Shown: piece after piece, positions 21,401 through 28,519 of the stretch
Layout of the letters: each line of letters opens with the position of its first letter
How positions within the stretch are numbered: the first letter of the stretch is position 1
NCBI RefSeq assembly: GCF_032854445.1
Contig: NC_088299.1
Location: forward strand, 7,294,324-7,354,323
Source of the DNA: Liolophura sinensis
Lineage: Eukaryota; Mollusca; Polyplacophora; Chitonida; Chitonidae
Direction: 5' to 3'
Length of the DNA stretch: 60,000 nt
The notes under the pieces: generated by a model
Database searches by the model: none
Told to the model about the DNA's origin: nothing
Seen by the model: the letters and a program-made list of their open reading frames with translations, nothing else
Translations under genes and position numbers: made by a program

Positions 21401-24333
21401 CTTGAACTCACAGTGACCGCATTGGTGAGAGGCTATTGGGTCATTACGCTGCGCTAGCGCGCTAACCAACTGAGCCACGGAGGCCAACGAAATAATATAA
21501 TACATGTATAAACTTATAAGGTATCAACACCACCATACATTCAATATATTTCACACCTAAGATTTATTTACTGGACTAGGTTCAACGCATCCTATGTAAC
21601 ATTATAGAATTTTGGGTATTAGGTAAAGAGGAAATTGAGAAGAACTCAAGGAAGAGCACTGCTGCCCTTTTGTCTGGAACTCACAAATCCGTAAAGCCCA
21701 AGGCACACCACAGCTATATCCATTGTGATTTTGTCACAATTTTTTGACCGTGGCCAATAATTGCCACCACTGAAACCCGGGAAATTATTTGCAGTCACAC
21801 CCAAACTGACATTTTGACTCTTGCAGGACTCCAATATATCCATGGTGGCCATTACAAGAAATCCATTTATTTATTTATTTTATTGGTGTTTTACACCTTA
21901 TTCAAGAATATTTCACTCATATGATGGTGGCCAGCATTATGGTGGGAGAAAACCTGGCAGAGCCCGGGGGAAATTCATGACCATCCTCAGGTTGTGCATG
22001 ACATCAATGGCACAATGCTAAAAATACGTGATGTCAAATGCAATGCTTGACATCCATCTCAAGGCAAGACCCAACTAATTATGATTAGCTGGAATTTCTG
22101 TAGATTCACCAAAATCCCCTACATCTTATTGTACGATCAATCCAAGATTTATGAAGATTACCAAAGACGCATAACTTGCAAGTTGTCTTAATTTGCTTTT
22201 AATGCAGAAAGGTAAGTCTGAAATTGCTCTGATGTTAGGTTTGGCAAAATCTTGTTTGACCAAGGATGGCCCCAAACCAACCTCAGAGCATATTCCACTT
22301 GAAAACCTGATGTATCTCCCGTGGCACTTTGTCACAGTGTTTGAGACAAAAATGACCCATCTGGGAGTTTGTAGACACTTACGTTCCTTATATTTTTGTC
22401 TGTCGATGTATCACAAGCAAAACCTTGATTGATTATTTCCTCAACATATTTGACAAGCGAAGGTAATTGCATCAGGTTTTTAAATGGAGCACCCTCTGAC
22501 ACTGGCATGGGGCCATCCTAAGCCGAAAAAATTTGACCAAATCTAACGTCAGAACAACCTCGGACTACAGCCAGCTGTGCCTGAGCCTTCACTGCAGGAT
22601 GCAACAAAACCAGCAAAGAGCCAGGTAGATAATGCTTGCAAAATACCGGTACTACTTGTGGTGCTGACACATATATTTTTTCAGTAGGATATCATCCTAC
22701 ATTCTGACAGCATTTGTCCATACTACACCTGGTAGACCGCAGCGGTTCACTCTTGTCATAAACCTGGTGGCTGTATTACACATGTAACTTAAAAATTCTT
22801 TTGTATTTAAGTGAACACTAATCAAATAAATAAATAAAAACCTTTCTTTAAAGTAGTGGTGCAAGAAGTTTAGCGTGCTTTCAGCCATATGAAAGGATAT
22901 TTTATTTAAATCTATTTGATCGTTGGTTATCACCATACGAAAGAGTTTGTCACATGCTCCATGGTAGTTAGTTGTAGGATTAAACCACCAGCCTTTGGCA
23001 AGTTAAAGAAATTTTCCAACATGTGACGTACATATGTATTGTATACACCATAACTGGTTGAAAACATGTGATGTTTGACAAATTTTAGACTGTTTAAATG
23101 ACCACATGAGCCTCACTGACTGCTTGATGTTACCAACGCCCCACAAGTAGGGGCAATCTGTGAATTCACTGTCCAAGGCCAGTTCTGAACCCACACCTTT
23201 TGCGTCATATTTGATTTATTTATTTGATTGGTGTTTACGCCGTACTTAAGAATATTTTACTTATATGACAGCAACCAGCATTATGGTGGGCAGAAACCGG
23301 GCAGAGCCTGTGGAAAACCCACAACCATCTGCAGGTTGCTGACAGACCTTCCCCATGGCGGGAGGGGAAGCCAGCATAAGCTGGACTTGAACTTACAGTG
23401 ACTGCATTGGCGAGAGGCTCCTGGTTCATTACACTGCTTTAGTACGCTACTCAACTGAGCCTTTTGTGTCATAGTAAGTGAAGGGCCAGCACCTTTAACC
23501 ACTAGACCAAGCCTTACTATATCTCACTATTAATGCAAAGTATCTTGCTGCATCATAATCATAAAAGGTACCAGGAATTGTGAGGTTTATGGTGCTGTTC
23601 ATGCCAGGTGGTAGACGATTATGGGATATGATGTGAGCTTCACTGAAGAACTGCCTCCACAAGGAACTCTATAAGTGGGTCAACGACGAGCAAAGGCAGC
23701 GTCATAAACTTTTTGCAGCTCTACATAGTACCTTATGAAGTGTCTCATCCTTATGTCTCAAATTGTTAAATAATAGATCTAAATTTATACTGTATATTAT
23801 GGTCGTACACTTACAAGTAATTCCACACCAAAATGAGTTCCCTTGAAGTTGACTGAAAAATCGGACTCCTTGGGCAAAGGTCCTTTGTATCTAATCACTC
23901 CAAGTACATCCTCTGAATGACCTTTCAACTTGACTTTTACCGCATCTTCAATCTGAAGTTCAACGCCTTCTTTTAACCAACCATTACGGCCGTCGCCGTC
24001 CAAGAACACATTCAGTTTGTCTTGACAACTCGGTATTGGAAGTAGCAGTTTGAACTCCTCCAGTGAAAGTCGCTTTAAATCAGGGGCTTGGCACTCCACT
24101 TCAACACCTTCCGACTCGACCGATTTCAAAAGAAATTTTTGTCCGTGGGTCAAGCTTTTGGACAGATCCTGTTTTCCTCGAGATGGCACCAAAAGTGTAC
24201 CCGCGATGACATTAATGGGTGTAGACTTTTCGCCGAATGACAGGTACGCTCGAGGTATGCCTCGCTCACGCCGTTTTCCTTTCGTATTACATAGCAGTAT
24301 GTAAAATTGTTCATCAAAATCACCGTCCCTCAT
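1..24333 (-). CDS. CYLD: CYLD-like ubiquitin carboxyl-terminal hydrolase (13 coding exons in window, 3' end missing)
   Basis: CYLD is a USP-family deubiquitinase that cuts Lys63-linked and linear ubiquitin chains and damps NF-kB, JNK and Wnt signalling. Exons were placed by conserved protein sequence plus GT-AG sites, and all 12 junction phases agree, giving 840 codons so far (human CYLD has 956). Order: CAP-Gly 1 (about residues 123-201), CAP-Gly 2 (249-312), a Ser/Pro linker, CAP-Gly 3 (440-515, the best conserved, with GVIRWIG), USP Cys box with catalytic Cys near residue 572 (NSCYLD, codon 5608-5610), then a B-box-like zinc module from about residue 756. The His and Asp boxes lie left of base 1. 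The first ATG after an in-frame stop is at 24333, two bases inside a predicted splice acceptor, so a non-coding 5' exon probably lies upstream. No frameshift is seen. Introns carry many repeats. Confidence 0.95.
598..1074. repeat. 22-bp satellite (88-bp higher-order unit) abutting the CYLD exon 12 donor
   Basis: About 20 imperfect copies of a 22-base unit of the type gttacaagtcacatacaatg. The variant gtggtttcaag recurs at 708, 796 and 884, a period of 88 (4 x 22). The array runs right up to the donor of CYLD exon 12. On the minus strand the unit resembles the last 28 exon bases plus the GTATGT donor. Short open frames across it are by-products of the repeat. Confidence 0.9.
1075..1184 (-). 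CDS. CYLD: CYLD exon 12: B-box zinc-binding insert, first part
   Basis: Residues 754-790, phase 1 in and phase 0 out. The zinc-ligand pairs are CVIC, CKDC and CETC, matching the CYLD B-box embedded in the USP fold. The donor is GTATGT after CACACG. The 22-bp satellite immediately downstream in the transcript looks like copies of this exon end plus the donor. Confidence 0.92.
1536..1800. repeat. Interspersed repeat, family D
   Basis: Contains gccaatgacctttggcaatt, gtggaagacaagtgatgttt and ggccacatgagcctcatgga, also seen at 22935-23200 and in part at 42060-42265. It has a SINE-A-like tail at its left end. It fills most of CYLD intron 11. Confidence 0.7.
1885..1993 (-). CDS. CYLD: CYLD exon 11: USP domain
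   Basis: Residues 718-753, phase 0 in and phase 1 out (GTAAGT donor). The peptide [19 protein letters not shown] then [15 protein letters not shown] follows human CYLD closely. The 51-bp repeat array at 2072-2615 lies about 80 bases upstream of its acceptor. Confidence 0.94.
2072..2615. repeat. 51-bp tandem repeat in CYLD intron 10
   Basis: About ten copies starting caggtttcaacaactgcaat, at 2072, 2123, 2175, 2226 and onward, with decayed copies to about 2615. Because 51 is a multiple of 3, two plus-strand frames stay open for over 200 codons and encode a 17-residue period; I treat these as non-coding. Confidence 0.9.
3223..3352 (-). CDS. CYLD: CYLD exon 10: USP domain
   Basis: Residues 674-717, phase 2 in and phase 0 out (GTAAGC donor). 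It contains [11 protein letters not shown] and [12 protein letters not shown], equivalent to YFYQIFMEK and VPTIQQLLEWSF of human CYLD, and ends KLAE. Intron 9 (3353-4253) holds a family-A SINE fragment; the rest is unremarkable. Confidence 0.93.
3911..4080 (-). mobile_element. SINE family A, head-truncated
   Basis: Tail and central domain only, in CYLD intron 9. Confidence 0.85.
4254..4320 (-). CDS. CYLD: CYLD exon 9: USP domain
   Basis: Residues 652-673, phase 1 in and phase 2 out. The peptide [20 protein letters not shown] matches the DPEEFLN motif of CYLD. It is only 67 bases, flanked by TGTTACAG and GTAAAT. Confidence 0.9.
4832..4923 (-). CDS. CYLD: CYLD exon 8: USP domain
   Basis: Residues 621-651, phase 2 in and phase 1 out. 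The peptide [19 protein letters not shown] and the end LLSEEK line up with the human YGYVCATKIMKLR region. Acceptor CTTTACAG, donor GTATCT. The exon is 92 bases and was found by homology and phase. Confidence 0.9.
5462..5732 (-). CDS. CYLD: CYLD exon 7: USP domain Cys box
   Basis: Residues 531-620, phase 1 in and phase 2 out (GTAAGT donor). It contains [17 protein letters not shown], the catalytic cysteine box; Cys is at 5608-5610 (TGT). It ends IVNPLR, the highly conserved end of that USP segment in CYLD. The catalytic nucleophile is intact. Confidence 0.96.
5871..6104 (-). mobile_element. SINE family A
   Basis: Almost complete, lacking the A-box end, in CYLD intron 6. Confidence 0.87.
6441..6485. 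repeat. (TA)n microsatellite
   Basis: An almost pure TA run in CYLD intron 6, within about 500 bases without other recognised features. Confidence 0.95.
6632..6788 (-). CDS. CYLD: CYLD exon 6: end of CAP-Gly 3
   Basis: Residues 479-530, phase 0 in and phase 1 out. The peptide [18 protein letters not shown] continues AGLEM, followed by [14 protein letters not shown], which tracks the human sequence after CAP-Gly 3. The donor GTATGC is non-optimal; it was chosen because it yields MTDSL joined to TFGSL. GT at 6636-6637 would also keep phase but would drop two residues. Confidence 0.88.
6865..6930 (-). mobile_element. SINE family A, rearranged fragment
   Basis: Tail joined directly to the acggccggggaggaagccag segment; central part deleted. 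Confidence 0.65.
7904..8139 (-). CDS. CYLD: CYLD exon 5: linker and start of CAP-Gly 3
   Basis: Residues 400-478, phase 1 in and phase 0 out. The acceptor is TTGGTCAG and the donor GTAACA. After a Ser/Pro-rich stretch comes [10 protein letters not shown], then [11 protein letters not shown] and AGLEM, matching CAP-Gly 3. In vertebrates this domain binds a proline-rich part of NEMO. A tandem array starts only 24 bases upstream of the exon. Confidence 0.93.
8163..8780. repeat. Tandem array with 101-bp and about 45-bp units upstream of CYLD exon 5
   Basis: Four nearly identical 101-base units start at 8251, 8352, 8453 and 8554 (the next repeat start is 8655). They are flanked by shorter related units of about 42-46 bases sharing ttgtgatacagaag. 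The array begins 24 bases beyond the acceptor of exon 5, so it includes sequence normally close to the branch-point region. Confidence 0.92.
8777..9815. repeat. 34-bp minisatellite, about 30 copies, CYLD intron 4
   Basis: The unit is aaaggtttaggttttgtata followed by ccagtggaacaggg, 34 bases, in uninterrupted tandem. Two sub-types alternate irregularly, tataccagt and cttaaccagt, suggesting local gene conversion or replication slippage of larger blocks. It follows directly on the 101-bp array. Confidence 0.95.
9944..10110 (-). mobile_element. SINE family A fragment
   Basis: Tail and part of the central domain, directly right of the 34-bp minisatellite. Confidence 0.75.
10456..10562 (-). mobile_element. 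SINE family A fragment, diverged
   Basis: Tail-side sequence gattatttcacttatacaat followed by cccagcattatag. Confidence 0.65.
11625..11805 (-). mobile_element. SINE family A with internal deletion
   Basis: Tail start gatttatttgattggtgttt-like joined to the tccatatacggtcggagagg segment and a decayed head ending cagaggcccc. Confidence 0.8.
12136..12320 (-). repeat. Diverged SINE-like repeat (family D features)
   Basis: Combines a family-A-like tail (catactcgaaaatttttcac) with the family-D block aaccaatgacctttggcaag ... gtgaaagacaagtggtcttc. Confidence 0.6.
12325..12512 (-). mobile_element. SINE family A, head-truncated
   Basis: Tail through B-box region; adjoins an older repeat at 12136-12320. 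Confidence 0.85.
12934..13127 (-). mobile_element. SINE family A with internal deletion
   Basis: Head and tail are intact, but the central about 80 bases are missing: the sequence joins acggcggcca to cgtacggccc. Confidence 0.88.
13370..13916. repeat. 133-bp tandem array containing CYLD exon 4 end and donor
   Basis: The marker tgagta recurs at 13385, 13518, 13651 and 13784, exactly 133 apart, and the fifth register at 13917 falls within exon 4. Each unit carries the terminal part of exon 4 and the sequence GATAGAG|GTAAGAG on the minus strand. The copies differ at only a few bases, so the expansion is recent. Confidence 0.95.
13870..14046 (-). CDS. CYLD: CYLD exon 4: linker between CAP-Gly 2 and CAP-Gly 3
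   Basis: Residues 341-399, phase 1 in and phase 1 out. The acceptor ends TTTTCAG and the donor is GTAAGA after GATAGAG. The peptide starts [13 protein letters not shown] and is rich in Pro, Ser, Thr and Gln. In human CYLD the equivalent stretch carries the TRAF2 contact, but I see no clear PxQxS copy here. The last about 47 bases of the exon plus the donor are repeated downstream in a 133-bp tandem array, so decoy donors exist at 13737, 13604 and 13471. Confidence 0.85.
15008..15202 (+). mobile_element. SINE family A, head-truncated
   Basis: Starts at the B-box region (gagttcaagtccagctcatg) and runs to aaacaccaattaaataaag. Confidence 0.88.
15920..16252 (-). mobile_element. SINE family C
   Basis: Shares the family-B tail (ttcagtcatatgatgacg) but has its own body: ctgaagacaccagacatgac, accccacccagtcatattat. 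The head is tRNA-like in reverse (gacctgggatcaaacctggg). Confidence 0.85.
17130..17690 (+). pseudogene. Non-LTR retrotransposon 3' fragment (RT C-terminus)
   Basis: The translation [21 protein letters not shown] then [15 protein letters not shown] and [14 protein letters not shown] matches the conserved C-terminal region of LINE (CR1/Jockey-type) polymerases. A frameshifted tail contains [10 protein letters not shown]. It ends near attattattatt. It lies in CYLD intron 3. Confidence 0.8.
18142..18298 (-). CDS. CYLD: CYLD exon 3: end of CAP-Gly 2
   Basis: Residues 289-340, phase 0 in and phase 1 out (donor GTCAGT). The exon opens [17 protein letters not shown], which directly continues GVEF from exon 2 into the characteristic Gly-rich CAP-Gly end. 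The remainder starts the low-complexity linker. The upstream intron (18299-19493) holds a near full-length SINE. Confidence 0.92.
18727..19003 (-). mobile_element. SINE family A, near full length
   Basis: Reading minus: a tRNA-related head ggcctccgtggctcaggtgg with an A box (TGGCTCAGNTGG), a B-box-like GTTCAGGTCC, then a central domain (cagcaacctgcagatggtcg ... cataatgctggctgc) and a tail gtgaaatattcttgaatacg ending in (aaat)n. About 275 bases. It serves as a reference copy for this family; other copies are listed by position with their state. Confidence 0.92.
19494..19838 (-). CDS. CYLD: CYLD exon 2: end of CAP-Gly 1 and start of CAP-Gly 2
   Basis: Residues 174-288, phase 0 in and 0 out, between a ...TTCACAG acceptor and a GTAAGT donor. 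It starts YNPGEG, contains TDGKRGG and QLFECP (end of CAP-Gly 1), then a Ser/Pro-rich spacer and KINDRVVW...VGVEF, the first half of CAP-Gly 2. Placement depends on both splice sites and on the continuity of the two CAP-Gly folds. Confidence 0.92.
19980..20335 (-). mobile_element. SINE family B
   Basis: Nearly full length in CYLD intron 1; the head is eroded near 20300-20340. Confidence 0.9.
20997..21143 (-). mobile_element. SINE family B, tail half
   Basis: gtgagagagtgatttgggtt through ccactacctctttt-like sequence; stops at the start of the segment shared with 18659. Confidence 0.82.
21218..21486 (-). mobile_element. SINE family A, near full length
   Basis: A complete copy with A and B boxes. 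It shares about 70 bases of 3' flank (21144-21217) with the copy at 18727, so the two are related by duplication or 3' transduction. Confidence 0.92.
21865..21990 (-). mobile_element. SINE family A fragment
   Basis: Tail and central domain, ending within catcctcaggttg. Confidence 0.85.
22935..23200. repeat. Interspersed repeat, family D
   Basis: Second copy: aaccaccagcctttggcaag ... gaccacatgagcctcactga ... gttaccaacgccccacaagt. Confidence 0.7.
23205..23463 (-). mobile_element. SINE family A, near full length
   Basis: A complete but diverged copy in CYLD intron 1; its head is eroded at the A box. Confidence 0.9.
23815..24333 (-). CDS. CYLD: CYLD coding exon 1: N-terminal region and start of CAP-Gly 1
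   Basis: This encodes residues 1-173. The start ATG (24331-24333) follows a predicted acceptor (AG at 24336-24337, pyrimidine-rich tract before it). The reading frame stays open upstream to a TAG at 24484-24486 but has no ATG. The stretch DEQFYILL corresponds to the N-terminal segment before the first CAP-Gly in vertebrate CYLD. The exon ends FGVELL, the core of CAP-Gly 1, at a GTAAGT donor in phase 0. The next intron (19839-23814) holds SINEs of families A, B and D. Confidence 0.9.
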
Positions 24334-24337
24334 ATCT

Positions 24338-24840
24338 AAAAGTTCAAAATACAGCACAAATTTGGTCAATTTTACCCAAATCCGAATAGTTAAGTCTTCG
24401 TCACAAAATTCAACATGGTGTCCGAAAGCGGAAGAGGGAAATCCCTCATACGTCACGGGAATCCCCTCGCTGCACACGGACCTCTAATTTCGTCGAAATG
24501 CCAGATACTCGCCATTTAAAATCCCAAAATAATGATGAGAAAAGCCTTACATGTGTAGGCCCTACATAATAAACAAAATAAATAAATAAAAAATAAAACA
24601 AGCAAGATAATAATATGAGATCTACATGATTACTCAGTGAATTCAGTTGAGTCATGTCTCTGACAGGCCCATATATAGCCCAAAAGTACTCCACTCGTGC
24701 GTCATCCATTCAATCTGATGATGAAATGATTTTGTATACCTGGTATCATTACACATAAATATCCCCCGAGATAAAATTCAACCAACTTATCGACAGAATT
24801 TTAAGAATAGGCCTAAAATTTACATTCTGCATGACGTACT
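24338..24840. other. CYLD 5' flank
   Basis: Upstream of the first coding exon. It should contain the promoter and a non-coding exon, but no TATA box or clear donor could be assigned. The open frame at 24446-24709 on the minus strand has no recognisable protein. Confidence 0.4.
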
Positions 24841-24844
24841 AGTA

Positions 24845-25060
24845 TGTTGTTACATGTAGATCAAATACGGTACGGCGTAGTCCCAGGCGGCTACGCCAAT
24901 TCCTCTCTTTATAGCGGGCTGGCGAGTAATGTAACCACAGGGGCAACCAATGGTAAGCCTTACACCGATACCCGCCAGAACAGTATGAAGAGAGGAGTTG
25001 AAGTAGCCACCTTGGGCTAGGCACCTTGGGTTAAGCCCCGATCATTCATTCATTCATTCA
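24845..25060 (+). repeat. SINE- or LINE-like repeat with (attc)n tail
   Basis: A compact segment with tacggcgtagtcccaggcgg and accgatacccgccagaacag, ending in gatcattcattcattcattc. The tail suggests a retroposed element, but no other copy occurs in the window. Confidence 0.45.
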
Positions 25061-25451
25061 AATATATCAATAGGCTCTATAGGCCTAGGCCTATATAGGT
25101 CTATAGGCCTGTGTATCCCATCAGGATCTTTAGAAACTATATTTATCAGTATTTCTTGATAAAGGTAAAAAAAAAACAAAAAAAAAAACAGTTATATGTT
25201 ATATATTAAGAAGATGGAAACAAAACAAAAAAATGAAGTGTGGGTTATCATCAGGATTATGGGAAACATTTAAGAGTGTTTTTTTTTTATCTGTACAGTA
25301 TTCAGATCACACGGTGGACTTCATAAATCTTAGTTTTGTATAATGATATACTGAGGCATTTTCTCGTCAAACCTAGTCACATGATGTTGTATTTGGAACT
25401 AACCAATAAATTATAAAAATAAATTATTTTAAAAAAAAAGTAAAAAAAGTT

Positions 25452-25548
25452 CCTGCCCGGATTCCTTCCACAGTAATGGTGGCCAGCGTCGTATAAGTGA
25501 AATATTCTTGAGTATGACGCAAAACATCAATGAAGTAAATAAATAAAT
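25452..25548 (+). mobile_element. SINE family A, tail fragment
   Basis: Plus-sense tail: gtgaaatattcttgagtatg then aaacatcaatgaagtaaata. Confidence 0.85.
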
Positions 25549-25637
25549 CGTCGAAAAATATTAGTACACTTATTTTACATATAATTGTCTATAGCATTTC
25601 TGATGCCGCATACCTAATTTTTTTCTCTTCTTCAATA

Positions 25638-25982
25638 GTAGAGCGTCCGCTTCGGGACCGGTAGATCCAGGATCAATCCTTGATCGAGTCACACCTAAGA
25701 CTTTAAAAGAGGAAGTTGTAACTTCCTCGCTTGGCGTTCAGCATGAAGGGAATAGTGCAACGACTGGTTGACCCGTATCAGTATAATGGCTCGGGCGGGG
25801 CGGCTCACTTGCCTTCGGTAAGTCGTCTCAGTGAAGCAGCACTAAATAAAAGAGCGGTGGAAATCCGTCCCGCAACAAGGAGGCACATTACACGTACATG
25901 CACCCTAAGGATTCCTTCGTCGTCATATGACTGAAAAATTGTTGAGTACGACGTTAAACCCCAAGCACTCACTCACTCACTC
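25638..25982 (+). mobile_element. SINE family B, near full length
   Basis: Plus-sense copy from gtagagcgtccgcttcggga to acgacgttaaaccccaagca and (ctca)n, with one copy of the gaggaagttgtaacttcctc hairpin block. Confidence 0.92.
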
Positions 25983-26451
25983 TCCTGCAATAAGTAAAGA
26001 AATTCATTGTCGGGGCAGCTGTACATTTTGAAAAAAACATTGAGCAATACATTTTTTTAGGCAACTTGATATTATATTTACAACGTGGGAAAGGTGTGCT
26101 GGTAAGTTGTTATTGTTCAGTTGGCGATTATTTTTTGTCACCCAGGAAATTGTAGGCTTGGACATAAACGTATATATTTCTACAGGCAACAAATAAATAA
26201 AATGATAAACCCCTAAATCCCGGAGATTTTTCTGTTACTGTGAATAAAAAGTTGATATTTATAGACTTTTCCGCATTACTGTTACCGTATGTACTGTGTA
26301 TTCATCCCTCAATCAACAAGATTAATGAATGGATCAGTCAATCAATCAATTAGTCAGTTGGACAATGTATACTCCTCACAGCGCATGCACCGCTCTCTAC
26401 ATTCGCTTTACATCATGCACTGACACCACCATCAAAAAACCACTGTGACCG

Positions 26452-26605
26452 ATGGGGTTAGCACGCCACCGCAGAACAATTACCTAGAAGCCTCTCAACA
26501 CTCCAGTGCATTCTGGGATCCTCTAGGCCGTATGTGGGAAGGCCTTCCAGCAACCTGCGCACGATCGTGGGTTTTCCCCGGGCTTTGCCTGTTTTCCCTC
26601 CAGCA
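26452..26605 (+). mobile_element. SINE family A, fragment
   Basis: Head and central domain (gttagcacgccaccgcagaa ... cagcaacctgcgcacgatcg); the tail is missing. Confidence 0.78.
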
Positions 26606-26867
26606 AGATTCTTGTTCATATACTCTTGTTTATAATAAAAATAAAACACTAACTGTATATACATGTACCTGTGGCGAAATAGTTAATATGGCTTTGAGTT
26701 GCTTTTATACTTTCAACAAGTTGGTGGGACTTAGGGATATCATCAAGTGACGTTTATATAGTTTATATGTTCTTGATAAAATTAATGTCATTTTAATGTC
26801 TAAGGACGGTATGCCCAATTTAACCAAATAACTGTAATATTGTAGTATTTATCAAGGGGCGTCCGGA

Positions 26868-27092
26868 GCCGAGGGTGGTTAGCACGCCAGCGCGGCGCAG
26901 TGACTCAGGGGCCTCTCAACAATACCAAATAACTCACTCTTCGACCTTACGTGGGAACATCTTCCAGCAACCTGGAGATCGTCGTGGGTTTTCCCTGAGC
27001 TCTGTCCAGTTTCCTTCCTCTATAATGCTGGCCGCCACCGTATAAGTGTAATATTCTCAGTGAGGCGCAAAACACCAACATATAAATAAAAT
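26868..27092 (+). mobile_element. SINE family A
   Basis: Plus-sense copy from the head gtggttagcacgccagcgcg to the tail gtaatattctcagtgaggcg and aaacaccaac. Confidence 0.85.
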
Positions 27093-27307
27093 TAATATAT
27101 TGATCAACACCATTCTAAAGGCATTTTTTTGTCAATTGGAAGTAAACGGTGCAACAATGTATTCACAGGTTTACCTTACGTGTTGGTCTTTATTATTTGA
27201 TATTATTTGAGAACGTCTCACTACCAGAGACCTATAACTGTCACACCTTTGACAAATAATGTCGCGTGCACAGGGTCCAATCCAGTTCTCTGTGCTTCCG
27301 TTGCGGC

Positions 27308-27415
27308 TTTATTTATTTATTCGATTGGTGTTTTACGCCGCACTCAAGAATATTTCACTTGTACGGCGGCGGCCAGTATTATGATCGGAAGAAACCGGGC
27401 AGAGCCGGAGGTTGC
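27308..27415 (-). mobile_element. SINE family A fragment
   Basis: Tail and start of the central domain, cut at gcagagccggaggttgctg. Confidence 0.82.
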
Positions 27416-27589
27416 TGACGTTTCTTTGGAGGTCGCCTTGTGTCGCTTTGGACTTCCCCTCAGTTTCCAATGAAGAGTTGTGTGACTCGCAGAGAAGTTG
27501 GTTATCAACCATTCGTCAGTGTGCCTTTAAACTGCGTCTAAATTACGTCTTATTAATTGCAATTGACCATCACTGCACATTTTTTTTTA

Positions 27590-28090
27590 AACCTAATTCT
27601 ACTTAAGCCATGGTGCCAAGTGACATGTAAGTTATGCATTTACATGAAGAGTTCGGATAAAACCCTGACTGACATGACAAAGAGGCCGTGTTTCACTGGT
27701 TACGTGTGGTAGTTTGCCAGCTGTCACATTGTCGTCGCCGTTCTGGTTTTACTCTCTGTGCTGTGCGTCTTTAATTGTATTGTAGTCCTCCATAAACCAG
27801 GATTCTGCTGGTGGACTAAGCGTACCCCAGGCTTTGGCCCTTCGGATTGTTTTAACGTTATTGTGTATTAAATGTGATGACAGAGCAGTTTGAGTAATTA
27901 TAGATCACTGACGTGTAATAAATTTCAACTAAGATCACTGCATGTTGTACCTAATTCTGCTTAAACCTCAGACTCAGGTAAATTGATAAGAGGCCGTATT
28001 TCATCGGTTAAGTGTGACAATTTGCCAGCTGTCACACTGTCGTCGCTGCTATGGTTTTACTGACTGTGCTGTACGTCTCTAATTATATTT
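27590..28090. repeat. Unnamed interspersed repeat (family E), two units
   Basis: Two copies of a segment with aagaggccgt, gccagctgtcacantgtcgt and ggttttactcnctgtgctgt, about 310 bases apart. Matching pieces occur at 44390-44760 and 55260-55375. No coding content or structural hallmark was recognised. Confidence 0.65.
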
Positions 28091-28359
28091 TGTTTACCAC
28101 TGATTGTCACCTGCATGACAGTGATATCTTTCACTGTATAAATTCACGAGGAACTGTGGATTTGCCTACATGTGTCTGTGGACTGAGACTTGTCATTACT
28201 ATAAAAGAAATTCGGAAGGCAAAGTTATTTTAGTAGACCTATCAATGAGTTGATATTTTTGATGATGCTATCCCAAACTGCAAGCTTTCATTGGTAGACA
28301 TACCTACGGATAACCGCGGTTACATTTGGAAAAATTGGTGGCTCGAAACCGGTTCGAGG

Positions 28360-28510
28360 CTGACTCGGACGTTTACACGAGTGAAAAAGGGTGATCTAAA
28401 CAAAGCCCACTCGATTTAGACCGACTTTTTCTGACCCACCAATTTTGGTGACCTAAATTAAATCGGGTCGCTGTGGTTCACCATTTTTGTCCGCGTAAAC
28501 GCGAAACGGC
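28360..28510. repeat. Imperfect inverted repeat
   Basis: gacgtttacacgagtgaaaa on the left and ttttgtccgcgtaaacgc on the right, with matching inner parts (cgatttag / ctaaattaaatcg). Possibly a decayed foldback transposon. Confidence 0.5.
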
Positions 28511-28519
28511 GATTGCCGG

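Noticed and set aside
24446-24709. 87-codon minus-strand frame upstream of CYLD as an N-terminal exon
   Set aside because: It is in a different frame from the CYLD exon and its sequence has no CYLD similarity.
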